NCBI RefSeq assembly: GCF_002419965.1
Contig: NZ_DIHC01000039.1
Coordinates: 8,052 to 72,051 of the forward strand
From: Pseudomonas sp. UBA5706
GTDB lineage: Bacteria > Pseudomonadota > Gammaproteobacteria > Pseudomonadales > Pseudomonadaceae
Reading direction: 5' to 3'
Length of the DNA stretch: 64,000 nt
The position numbers and the translations under genes are program-made. Shown in pieces: positions 53,599-61,859 of the stretch. Under the pieces are notes generated by a model. That model was not told where the DNA came from, ran no database searches, and worked only from the letters and a program-made list of their open reading frames with translations. Numbering within the stretch: position 1 is the stretch's first letter; every line of letters begins with the position of its first letter.

Positions 53599-54390
53599 TT
53601 ATTCCTCGTCAATATAGCTGGCCCATAAAAGTACCTTATCCCGCAGTTGCTGCATCAGTGCCCAGGCTTCCTGAGTTTCGGGAGCTTCGTTCAAGGAGGG
53701 AATTTCAACAATCGCCTTATCATAAGTTTGTTTAGCGAAATCACAGGCTTTGTGCAGCTGGTTAAGAATTTCGAAATCAAAAATCGAAGAGCTCAACGCC
53801 GAGCTAAGTCTATAGGGATCGAAGGTACTCAATTTTTTCTCCGCTTCGTCAAAAGCTTTATTATAAGAACGCTGCGCCTGATCGATAACCGAATTACGTT
53901 CTTCCGTTAGTAGAATGCGTGCTAAACAGGTGTATATATCTCCTAAAAGCGTTCCGAATAAAACCTTGTGAACAGTTTCGCCTCCTAAGTCTAACTGCTG
54001 CCTCACGATTTTTATAAGTTTATTGCAAAATGCCCTGAGCACCTTTTCAATTTCTTGTTTTTCTTTTATTGCCTCCTCCCGCACGTTCTCGTTGCCTTCT
54101 GCCTTCCGCTCGCGCTCAGACACAGCAACCCAAGACTTCAGTCCTGACTGAATTCCCTCTCTGACGGCAGAACCAAATGTCGTGCGCTCTTGGCCGCTAA
54201 AAATCGTATGATCATCCAGCCTGCTCGATAAATTTTCTATCTCACCAAACTCCCCGGCGCGTATGGCCGCTATTAACTTACTGAATACTTCAGATCGGCA
54301 ACTGCCATGATGTTCTCCATGATTGAGAATCGAATACAGGTAATGATTGGTTGCAGCTAGCTGCCATCCAGAGCACTCTGCGAAGTTAAA
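53599..54390 (-). CDS. 14-3-3-like protein, start codon uncertain (possible frameshift)
   Basis: The minus-strand frame is open from 54390 to a TAA at 53599-53601. Its product aligns over nearly its whole length with eukaryotic 14-3-3 proteins: SEVFSKLIAAIRAGEF to helix A (NELVQKAKLAEQAERY), FSGQERTTF...SWVAVSE to LSNEERNLL...SWRVVSS, GDIYTCLAR to GDYYRYLAE, DPYRLSSALSSSIFDFEIL to HPIRLGLALNFSVFYYEIL, and LMQQLRDKVLLWAS to IMQLLRDNLTLWTS. The only normal in-frame start is GTG at 54123, which would drop the first three or four helices. An ATG at 54404 lies in another frame that stops at 54357, so a one-base shift could join them. Two 60-base lines counted (53701-53820) are 38-40% GC, well below neighbours. 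Most phosphopeptide-contact residues are replaced. Function unknown; family call is strong, expression is uncertain. Confidence 0.85.
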   Translation of the reverse strand, partial: FNFAECSGWQLAATNHYLYSILNHGEHHGSCRSEVFSKLIAAIRAGEFGEIENLSSRLDDHTIFSGQERTTFGSAVREGIQSGLKSWVAVSERERKAEGNENVREEAIKEKQEIEKVLRAFCNKLIKIVRQQLDLGGETVHKVLFGTLLGDIYTCLARILLTEERNSVIDQAQRSYNKAFDEAEKKLSTFDPYRLSSALSSSIFDFEILNQLHKACDFAKQTYDKAIVEIPSLNEAPETQEAWALMQQLRDKVLLWASYIDEE

Positions 54391-54679
54391 TTAATATTAG
54401 CCATCGCGAAATGTACTTAAATTATATTAGACCCAAGCTATAACTTCGAACTTATTAATTCGCACTAACATTTATAGCAAAATAGAATATGCGAAAACTT
54501 TATAAATGCAGGGTAACTAGACACATCGCTACCTGCCTGTTTCGTGCCCACCGAGGGCAAGGGTGGGCTCCTGCCATCGTTCACGTCTCAACGGGACGAC
54601 GACAGGAGACCCTCGGAATCGATGAGTGGACAAATACACGACGCGGATTTAGGAGGATACACCCGTCAATCCAATACCT
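54391..54679. other. AT-rich intergenic stretch upstream of the 14-3-3-like gene
   Basis: TATAAT on the minus strand at 54426-54421 lies 17 bases before the out-of-frame ATG at 54404 and may be the -10 of the 14-3-3-like gene; the -35 is weak. The plus strand has a REP-like GGCAAGGGTGGGCTCCTGCC at about 54557-54576. Short plus-strand open frames here have no family resemblance and are not called. Confidence 0.5.
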
Positions 54680-56026
54680 TTAAACGGTCAGATCCAGCAT
54701 TGCGGAGGCAATACCAAAATAAACCACAACCCCAGCCGCATCGGCAATCGACGTGATAAGCGGCCCGCTGGCGACAGCCGGGTCCATCCGCAGGCGGCTG
54801 AACATGAAAGGCAGGCTCATGCCAATGAGGCTGCCGATCAATACGATGACCAGCATGCTGCTGGCCACCACCATTGAAATTTCCCAGCCGCCACGCACCG
54901 CCCCCAAAAAGGCTACCGCAACGGCCATTGTGACGCCCAGCGCCAGGGCAACCGAGCATTCGCGCCATAGCAAACGCAGCCAATCTTTAAGGACCACCTC
55001 CCCGGTCGCCAACGCACGGACCATCAAAGTCGCCGACTGCGCGCCGGCATTGCCGCCGCTATCCACCAGAAGCGGCAAGAAAAACACCAGCACGATGTTG
55101 GCCGCTATCACGTCTTCGAACACGGCAATTCCCGCGCCTGAAAACAGATTGCCGAATACCAGCAGCACCAGCCAAAACACCCGCTTGCGGTAAAGCATGG
55201 CCGCCGAAGCCGTCGCAATATTGCCCAGATGCTTGCCGATCAGCGCGCCTTTGTGGAAGTCCTCGGTGGCTTCCTCGACGACGACGTCCATGGCGTCATC
55301 GCAGGTCACGATGCCCACCAGAGCGCCCTCGGCGTTAACGATAGGCAAAGCAAGCAGGTCGTAATGGCTGATCAGGCGCGCGACTTCTTCCTGATCGGTG
55401 TCAACGCGCGCGCTGATGACCGGCTTGATCATCAGCTGTGTGACAGGCGCGTACGGCGCGGCCAGGATCAGTTCGCGCAACGACACGGTGCCAAGCAACT
55501 GGCGTTGATCGTCGAGCACATAAGTCTGGTAGATAGTCTCCGCATCCGCTGCCTCGCGACGAAGCGCGTCGATAGCCTGTGCGGCAGTGAGTCCGGCGCA
55601 AATCGCAGAGTATTCGCTGGTCATCACGGCGCCAGCGGTGCCTTCGGCATAGCTGGCCAGGTTGCGCAGGTCTTCGCGTTGCAAGTGAGCCAGCGCTGGC
55701 AGCAGAGCATCCCGGGCTGGCTGACCGATGCGGTTGAACAGGTCGGCGCGTTCGTCCGATGACATAGCGGCGATCAAGGCAACCTGAGCGCTGCGGGGCA
55801 ATGTTTCGGCCAGTGCGGCCTGACGCTCCAAGGGAAAGTAGCCGAAGACCTCGGCGCGCTTCTCCAGGGGCAGTTCATTGAGCAGGCGGATAATATCGGC
55901 CAGTTCCAGTTGGTCCAGGTAGCGGGCAATGTCAGCTGAAAGCAGATGGCTGGCGACAGCCTGTGGCTTGAGGTGGTGCTCCTGCAGGGAAGCGCGAAGC
56001 AGTTGAGCGAAGTTCAAAGTGGTCAT
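54680..56026 (-). CDS. mgtE: Magnesium transporter MgtE
   Basis: Protein of 448 residues. An N-terminal MgtE superhelical domain (about 20-130: LLNELPLEKRAEVFGYFPLE) leads into paired CBS domains (about 135-255) and a membrane domain with five helices (about 285-448) carrying FFLPLLVDSGGNAGAQSATLMVRALATGEV, the family pore motif. Mg2+ binding to the CBS/N domains gates the channel. Ends just before the AT-rich island. A curated start 448 residues long fits the family. Confidence 0.95.
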   Translation of the reverse strand: MTTLNFAQLLRASLQEHHLKPQAVASHLLSADIARYLDQLELADIIRLLNELPLEKRAEVFGYFPLERQAALAETLPRSAQVALIAAMSSDERADLFNRIGQPARDALLPALAHLQREDLRNLASYAEGTAGAVMTSEYSAICAGLTAAQAIDALRREAADAETIYQTYVLDDQRQLLGTVSLRELILAAPYAPVTQLMIKPVISARVDTDQEEVARLISHYDLLALPIVNAEGALVGIVTCDDAMDVVVEEATEDFHKGALIGKHLGNIATASAAMLYRKRVFWLVLLVFGNLFSGAGIAVFEDVIAANIVLVFFLPLLVDSGGNAGAQSATLMVRALATGEVVLKDWLRLLWRECSVALALGVTMAVAVAFLGAVRGGWEISMVVASSMLVIVLIGSLIGMSLPFMFSRLRMDPAVASGPLITSIADAAGVVVYFGIASAMLDLTV

Positions 56027-56486
56027 GGTGTTCTCCAGACAACGGCGCGTGCCTGCCTGGAGAGCGGACGCATCAGCTCACAGACAAGGCCACCACCGCT
56101 GCGGTCGGGCCAGATTGTGTGTTCTCGAGGAACTTAAACCGGGGTGGTCCATTAAGATGATTTCTCGTTGACCGCACATGCGGCGCGGGGATGTTAACCA
56201 AGCAAGCAAGGCTAAAAAACCCGAAGGAAAAAACTCAGACATTTCCTACACACTCACGACTAAAGGCCCATGATCGGTCTTGGCATTCCATCCCGCCGCC
56301 AGCGGTGTAGAATCGGCCTATTCATCGCCAATCATCCCCCGGCGGGTTTATGAGCTCCGGTCGAGCGCGCAGTGATCCTGTGGCGTTACCGACCTCATCC
56401 GCAACGGTAGCGACCTGTCGCCGTTGCAACGGACCAAGAGAAGCTCACTCCCCTACTGAACCTGATTAGCCGCCCGGAGTGCTCCA
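56027..56486. other. Divergent intergenic region mgtE / ilvD
   Basis: About 460 bases without a supported gene. Minus-strand promoter of mgtE and plus-strand promoter of ilvD should be here; TAGAAT at about 56308-56313 is a possible -10 for ilvD, but its -35 is not convincing. No leader peptide or attenuator was recognised. No M-box-like riboswitch structure was evident by eye. Confidence 0.4.
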
Positions 56487-58334
56487 ATGCCTGATTACCG
56501 CTCGAAAACCTCTACCCACGGCCGCAATATGGCCGGTGCGCGTGCCTTGTGGCGCGCCACGGGGATGAAAGACGAAGATTTCAAGAAACCGATCATCGCC
56601 ATCGCCAACTCCTTCACCCAGTTCGTACCAGGCCACGTGCACCTTAAGGACCTCGGCCAACTGGTGGCCCGCGAGATAGAGCGGGCCGGCGGCGTGGCCA
56701 AGGAGTTCAACACCATCGCGGTCGATGACGGCATCGCCATGGGTCACGATGGCATGCTGTACTCGCTGCCCAGTCGCGAGATCATCGCCGACTCCGTGGA
56801 GTACATGGTTAACGCCCACTGCGCCGATGCCATCGTTTGCATCTCCAATTGCGACAAGATCACCCCCGGCATGCTGATGGCTGCCCTGCGCCTGAACATT
56901 CCGGTGATTTTCGTCTCCGGCGGCCCGATGGAAGCCGGCAAAACCAAGCTCGCCAGCCACGGCCTGGACTTGGTCGATGCAATGGTCATCGCCGCGGATT
57001 CCACGGCATCGGACGAGAAAGTTGCCGAATACGAGCGCAGCGCCTGTCCGACCTGCGGATCGTGCTCCGGCATGTTCACCGCCAACTCCATGAACTGCCT
57101 GACCGAAGCCCTGGGCCTTGCGCTGCCTGGCAACGGTTCGACACTGGCGACCCACAGTGACCGCGAGCAATTGTTCTTGCAGGCTGGCCGCACCATCGTC
57201 GAGCTGTGCAAGACCTACTATCGCGACAACGACGACTCAGTGCTGCCGCGCAACATTGCCAACTTCAAGGCGTTTGAAAACGCGATGACGTTGGACATCG
57301 CGATGGGTGGCTCGACCAACACCATCCTGCACTTGCTGGCCGCGGCCCAAGAAGCCGAAGTGGCGTTCGACCTGCGCGACATCGATCGCCTGTCGCGCCG
57401 TGTGCCGCAGCTGTGCAAAGTCGCGCCGAACATCCAGAAGTACCACATGGAAGATGTGCACCGCGCAGGCGGCATCTTCAGTATTCTCGGCTCGCTGGCC
57501 CGCGGCGGCCTGCTGCACACCGATCTGCCGACTGTGCACACCAAGTCAATGGAGCAAGCCATCGCCAAGTGGGACATCACCCAGACCACAGACGAAGCGG
57601 TGCATCACTTCTTCAAGGCAGGCCCGGCCGGTATCCCGACGCAGACCGCATTCAGCCAATCGACACGCTGGGACACGCTGGATGACGACCGCGAAAACGG
57701 CTGCATCCGTAGCGTCGAGCACGCCTATTCGCAAGAAGGCGGCCTGGCCGTGCTGTATGGCAACATCGCGCTGGACGGCTGCGTGGTAAAAACCGCAGGC
57801 GTGGACGAGTCGATCCACGTGTTCGAAGGCAACGCGAAGATCTTCGAAAGCCAGGACAGCGCGGTCCGCGGCATCCTCGCAGACGAAGTGAAAGCCGGCG
57901 ACATCGTGATCATCCGTTACGAAGGTCCGAAAGGCGGCCCGGGCATGCAGGAGATGCTCTACCCGACGTCTTACCTGAAGTCCAAGGGATTGGGCAAAGC
58001 GTGCGCGCTGTTGACCGATGGCCGTTTCTCGGGCGGTACGTCGGGACTGTCCATTGGTCATGCCTCGCCAGAGGCGGCGGCGGGTGGCGCGATAGGGCTG
58101 GTACGCGACGGCGACAAGGTGCTGATCGACATCCCTAATCGCTCGATCAATCTGTTGATCGACGACGCGGAAATGGCCGAGCGCCGTGCCGAGCAGGACA
58201 AGAAAGGCTGGAAACCGGTCGAGACCCGCCCGCGCAAAGTGACCACGGCCCTCAAGGCCTATGCCCTGCTGGCGACCAGTGCCGACAAAGGCGCCGTGCG
58301 TGACAAGGCTCTGCTGGACAAGCTGGTGCCGTAA
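56487..58334 (+). CDS. ilvD: Dihydroxy-acid dehydratase
   Basis: Protein of 615 residues that dehydrates dihydroxyisovalerate and dihydroxymethylvalerate in valine, leucine and isoleucine synthesis. The cluster-binding Cys lie in CISNCDKITPGM and SACPTCGSCSGMFTANSMNC, and DGRFSGGTSGLSIGHASPEAA is the C-terminal signature. The length and MPDYRSKTSTHGRNMAGAR start match E. coli-type IlvD. A CGGAGTG ribosome site precedes. Confidence 0.97.
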   Translation: MPDYRSKTSTHGRNMAGARALWRATGMKDEDFKKPIIAIANSFTQFVPGHVHLKDLGQLVAREIERAGGVAKEFNTIAVDDGIAMGHDGMLYSLPSREIIADSVEYMVNAHCADAIVCISNCDKITPGMLMAALRLNIPVIFVSGGPMEAGKTKLASHGLDLVDAMVIAADSTASDEKVAEYERSACPTCGSCSGMFTANSMNCLTEALGLALPGNGSTLATHSDREQLFLQAGRTIVELCKTYYRDNDDSVLPRNIANFKAFENAMTLDIAMGGSTNTILHLLAAAQEAEVAFDLRDIDRLSRRVPQLCKVAPNIQKYHMEDVHRAGGIFSILGSLARGGLLHTDLPTVHTKSMEQAIAKWDITQTTDEAVHHFFKAGPAGIPTQTAFSQSTRWDTLDDDRENGCIRSVEHAYSQEGGLAVLYGNIALDGCVVKTAGVDESIHVFEGNAKIFESQDSAVRGILADEVKAGDIVIIRYEGPKGGPGMQEMLYPTSYLKSKGLGKACALLTDGRFSGGTSGLSIGHASPEAAAGGAIGLVRDGDKVLIDIPNRSINLLIDDAEMAERRAEQDKKGWKPVETRPRKVTTALKAYALLATSADKGAVRDKALLDKLVP

Positions 58335-58354
58335 CCGGCGTCTGAGCAGCAAGC

Positions 58355-58386
58355 GAAAAGCCCGGCAGCGATGTCGGGCTTTTTAT
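58355..58386 (+). terminator. Intrinsic terminator of ilvD
   Basis: AAAAGCCCGGCA pairs with TGTCGGGCTTTT across a 4-base loop and is followed by T-rich sequence (TTTTTATT), 20 bases after the ilvD stop. Confidence 0.9.
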
Positions 58387-58407
58387 TGGATATCAGAAAT
58401 GCCACCC

Positions 58408-58500
58408 GTCCTATGGGAGCGAGCTTGCTCGCGACGCGTCAGGTCCGGCACCGCAGGGGGGCTCACGAAACGCAATCGCGGGCAAGCGCCTTCCTACACG
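58408..58500. repeat. REPIN between ilvD and the HAD phosphatase
   Basis: GGGAGCGAGCTTGCTCGCGACG at about 58413-58434 faces an inverted copy (ATCGCGGGCAAGCGCCTTCCTACAC, 58474-58499). It lies between the convergent ilvD and the phosphatase gene. Confidence 0.75.
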
Positions 58501-58516
58501 TTGAGTAGTGCCGGCT

Positions 58517-59572
58517 TTACTGAATCTCGTCCGGCTTGACGATCACCCAGTTTTTGTCCGCCGTCACGGGCAAACCTTCCTTGGCTTGTGCTTGGGCATT
58601 GGACTCCATCATGCCGTTTAGCTGAGTCATGTACTTGTCCTTGCGATTGATCCACAAGTGGATGCCACCCTTACTGACATCGACGCTGTGGAACAGCATG
58701 TACCCATCGCTGGTGGGCGTATCACCGCCAACGATTACCGGCTTTTTCCATTGATCAATGTAGGTCAGGATGGCCGCCTGCTTGCCCGCCATCCAGGTCG
58801 CCGGGGTCCAGAGGTAAGGCGTAAGCTCAAGACCGAGGTTGGCTTTCTCGTCGTACTTGCCTGCGCTGATTTGCTTGCGCGCCGTGGTCAGTTCGCCGGT
58901 GTCGCGGTTCTTCAGCAAAGTCGTTACGCCGATCACATTCTGCGGTTTGACGTTGTAGCCGTATTTATGATCGGAGGCGACCATGCGCACCAACTCCTCG
59001 GAGGCGGCGGTCACGACATAGACCTCGATGCCGTTTTCCATAAGCTTGTTGAACAACTCCGCCTGGCCTGTGAAGACTTTTGGCGACTCGACATTAATGC
59101 TCTTGACCACATCGCCATCGTAGTAGGTGCTCGGTACAGCCTTGCCCGATGCCATCAATTCGTCGACATACCCCTTGAGCTCCTTGAGCGTGAAGCCCGA
59201 GAAGACCTGCGCGACCCACGGATAGCAGACCATGTCGTCGATTTCGCAGAGGCGGTAGTAGTAGCTGAACAGGCTTTCCTTATGATCGGCGGTGTCTTTG
59301 AACGCAATCAGCTTGAGGGAAGGATCGAGTGTGTCGCGGGTAATCAGCCCTTTGTTTTCCAGGAATGGCAGCAGCGACTCTTCCAGGTCGTAGCGATAAC
59401 TGGTGTTGTCCATGTCGAAAACGGCGAAGTTACCCTTGTTGGCATTGGCCGCAATCATGGCATCAAGTTGCTTGGCCGCAGGCTCGGGCCAGTGCTTGAG
59501 TTCGGTGGCAAATGCCTGTCCGGCGAGCCCCAGACAGAGCGCAGCGGCCAACAGTTTCGGTGCGAGCTTCAT
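58517..59572 (-). CDS. Exported HAD phosphatase, phosphorylcholine-phosphatase-like
   Basis: Protein of 351 residues. A signal peptide (about 1-22, ending QAFA) is followed by a HAD domain with nucleophile Asp53 and Asp55 in FDMDNT, a motif II TAASEEL, and a motif III/IV GGDTPTSDGYM. This arrangement and length resemble P. aeruginosa PchP, phosphorylcholine phosphatase, whose motif IV is GDTPDSD. Some databases label the family phosphoserine phosphatase. Activity is inferred. The start follows GGGGAGGACACCGTT; 120 upstream codons in frame are not coding. Confidence 0.78.
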   Translation of the reverse strand: MKLAPKLLAAALCLGLAGQAFATELKHWPEPAAKQLDAMIAANANKGNFAVFDMDNTSYRYDLEESLLPFLENKGLITRDTLDPSLKLIAFKDTADHKESLFSYYYRLCEIDDMVCYPWVAQVFSGFTLKELKGYVDELMASGKAVPSTYYDGDVVKSINVESPKVFTGQAELFNKLMENGIEVYVVTAASEELVRMVASDHKYGYNVKPQNVIGVTTLLKNRDTGELTTARKQISAGKYDEKANLGLELTPYLWTPATWMAGKQAAILTYIDQWKKPVIVGGDTPTSDGYMLFHSVDVSKGGIHLWINRKDKYMTQLNGMMESNAQAQAKEGLPVTADKNWVIVKPDEIQ

Positions 59573-59740
59573 AACGGTGTCCTCCCCTTTATCAGTTCGA
59601 GGCTGGACCGTAACAAAAAGCCATTGCGGTTTTAATGCGTCAGCGACAGCGTGCGTTCTGATGGCGTCACGCCGATCACCGTTGGCGACAGACGACATAA
59701 AAACGACATTTGAGTGGAGGTCCTCAGTCGCAGCAGGATG

Positions 59741-59779
59741 AACGCTGTCACAGCACAGCCAGCCTGCGGTGACAGCGTT
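59741..59779. terminator. Inverted repeat downstream of folA
   Basis: AACGCTGTCAC (59741-59751) and its exact complement GTGACAGCGTT (59769-59779) with a 17-base loop. It sits between folA and the HAD gene, both on the minus strand, so it may mark the 3' end of folA. No T-run follows on either strand. Confidence 0.45.
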
Positions 59780-59822
59780 CAATGACTCAGCGCCGGCAAG
59801 CCGTGCTGTCACGGGTGATCGG

Positions 59823-60335
59823 TCAAACGCGCTCCCACACCTCGAAGTGGTAAGCAGGCTTGTCGTCCACCGCCGGGTTTTGCGCAGTGGAAACCAGCTT
59901 CCATTCGGCCTGATCGAATTCCGGAAACCATGCATCGCCTTCGGGGCTCAACGCCACACGGGTCAGATAGAGACGGTCTGCCTGCGCCAGTCCTTGCGCG
60001 TACAACTGCGCACCACCGATCAACATGATTTCGCCGACACCCTGCTCAATCGCCCAGGCTTCTGCGCGTTCAACCGCGGCCTGCAGCGAACTGAACACTT
60101 CGGCGCCTTCAAGCTGCAGGTCTGCCTGACGGGTCACGACAAGGTTCAATCGACCGGGCAGAGGCCGGCCCAGCGAGTCCCAGGTCTTGCGACCCATGAC
60201 GATCGGCTTGCCCAGTGTGGTGGCCTTGAAGTATTTGAAGTCACCCGGCAGGTGCCAGGGCATGGAATTGTTGACGCCGATGACCCGGTTTTCACCCAGG
60301 GCGGCGATGAGGCTGAGGGGGAGATGTTTTTTCAT
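59823..60335 (-). CDS. folA: Dihydrofolate reductase
   Basis: Protein of 170 residues reducing dihydrofolate with NADPH. LSLIAALGENRVIGVNNSMPWHLPGD contains the active-site acid Asp32 and Trp27, VMGRKTWDSLGRPLPGRLNLVVTR binds cofactor, and IGGAQLYAQGL the second nucleotide loop. Start at MKKHLPLS; the open frame continues upstream with low-quality sequence, and no strong ribosome site distinguishes the starts. Confidence 0.96.
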   Translation of the reverse strand: MKKHLPLSLIAALGENRVIGVNNSMPWHLPGDFKYFKATTLGKPIVMGRKTWDSLGRPLPGRLNLVVTRQADLQLEGAEVFSSLQAAVERAEAWAIEQGVGEIMLIGGAQLYAQGLAQADRLYLTRVALSPEGDAWFPEFDQAEWKLVSTAQNPAVDDKPAYHFEVWERV

Positions 60336-60479
60336 GATGGCGAGGATAGCAGAGCGAAACGTTGATTTCGTGCTGCCAGATCGCAAACGCCGAGGTCCAA
60401 CGTCACACAAACCCGTGGCCCTGCGCGATTGCGGCGACAACGGTTATGCTCAACCCTGACTTCACCAATGAGACGCCGT

Positions 60480-61859
60480 GTGACTGTACTGACCCCACTC
60501 GATGAATTATGGCTGACCGAAGCGGTGCGCCTGCGCGAGCAGCATGCCGGATCGCTTGAAGATGACGAGGCCAGCCGTCGCGCCCGCGCCAATGCGGGTG
60601 ACTTGCTGACACGTATCAAGTATCGCGCGCTGTGGCTGGCCGAGCGCGACGGCATGCTCGCCGCGTTGCGCCACTGGAAACAGGGCGCGCGCCTGTCATT
60701 GGTCCTGTTGTCCGTCTTCGCCGTGGTCAGCGGCGCGGGGCTGGCTTTCGCCGCCTTGGGTGACGGGCAAGCGGCCGTCAACGTGTTCTGGGCCTTGGGC
60801 AGTCTGCTTGGGCTGAACCTGATATTGCTGATCAGTTGGGCGCTGGGCCTGCTCTTCGCTGGTGAAAGCGCCGCCAGCCTCGGGCGTCTATGGCTTTGGC
60901 TCAGTGAAAAGCTCGCCCGCGATGCGCAAGCTGCGCAGTTGGCGCCCGCGCTGATTTTGCTGCTGCAACGCAAGCGCCTGAACCGCTGGCTGCTCGGCAC
61001 CTGCGTCAACGGTTTATGGCTGCTGGCGCTGCTGAGCGCTCTGACCCTGCTGCTGTTGCTGATGGCCACCCGACGCTACGGTTTCGTCTGGGAGACCACT
61101 ATTCTGAGCAGCGACACGTTCGTCAGCCTGACCCAGGGCCTGGGCACTTTACCGTCGCTCGTGGGCTTCCGGGTTCCCAGCGAGGCCATGATCCGTGCCA
61201 GCGGCGACAGTGCACTGGTCATCGAGAACGCCCGGCAAGCCTGGGCGGCGTGGCTGGTGGGCGTGCTGGTGGTCTACGGCATCGGGCCGCGTCTGCTGCT
61301 GACCTTGCTCTGCTACGGGCGCTGGCGCGCGGGCCGCAAACAGTTAGCGCTGGACCTGAGCGAACCCGGATTTGTCGAACTGCGCGAACGATTGATGCCC
61401 AGCAGCGAACGCTTGGGCATTAACGATGCGGCGCCCGCGCAGCTTCATGCAGTGCAAACCGGCACTTCAGCCATCGAAAGCGAGGGTGCGTTGCTCGTTG
61501 CCATTGAACTGGACGCGCAACGCCCGTGGCCACCGAAGTTGTCGGAGGCCGTGGCCGACGGGGGCATTCTCGACAGCCGCGAATCGCGCCGGACCTTGCT
61601 CGACCAATTGACCCGCTTCCCACCCGCACGCCTGGCGATAGCATGCGACCCGCGTCGCTCGCCTGACCGGGGCAGCCTTGCGCTGATTGCCGAACTGGCC
61701 CGTTGTGCCGCGGCAACCCGCGTCTGGCTGCTCCCTGCCCCAGCCGGCGAGGCGCTTGATGCCGATCGTCTGGGCGACTGGCGCAGCGCGCTGCACACGC
61801 TTGAGCTGACCTGGGCCGACAGCGCACCGCTGACTTGGCTGGAGACCGGACATGATTGA
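60480..61859 (+). CDS. DUF2868 family membrane protein
   Basis: Protein of 459 residues from a GTG start (VTVLTPLDELWLTEAVRLREQH); an ATG four codons earlier is possible. Four predicted membrane helices lie at about 75-98, 105-135, 170-200 and 255-275, flanked by soluble segments. The DUF2868 domain is always followed in Pseudomonas by the DUF3482 GTPase gene, here overlapping it by eight bases. No function is known. Confidence 0.85.
   Translation: MTVLTPLDELWLTEAVRLREQHAGSLEDDEASRRARANAGDLLTRIKYRALWLAERDGMLAALRHWKQGARLSLVLLSVFAVVSGAGLAFAALGDGQAAVNVFWALGSLLGLNLILLISWALGLLFAGESAASLGRLWLWLSEKLARDAQAAQLAPALILLLQRKRLNRWLLGTCVNGLWLLALLSALTLLLLLMATRRYGFVWETTILSSDTFVSLTQGLGTLPSLVGFRVPSEAMIRASGDSALVIENARQAWAAWLVGVLVVYGIGPRLLLTLLCYGRWRAGRKQLALDLSEPGFVELRERLMPSSERLGINDAAPAQLHAVQTGTSAIESEGALLVAIELDAQRPWPPKLSEAVADGGILDSRESRRTLLDQLTRFPPARLAIACDPRRSPDRGSLALIAELARCAAATRVWLLPAPAGEALDADRLGDWRSALHTLELTWADSAPLTWLETGHD

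Noticed and set aside
54489..54756. Short plus-strand open frames in the AT-rich island
   Set aside because: No ribosome site, no resemblance to any family, and one runs into mgtE antisense.
56027..56486. Magnesium riboswitch or ilv attenuator
   Set aside because: No conserved core or leader peptide with branched-chain codons could be recognised by eye; folding would be needed.
59573..59935. Upstream extension of the HAD phosphatase
   Set aside because: The ATG at 59572 follows a strong GGGGAGGA site and starts a signal peptide; upstream sequence overlaps folA antisense.
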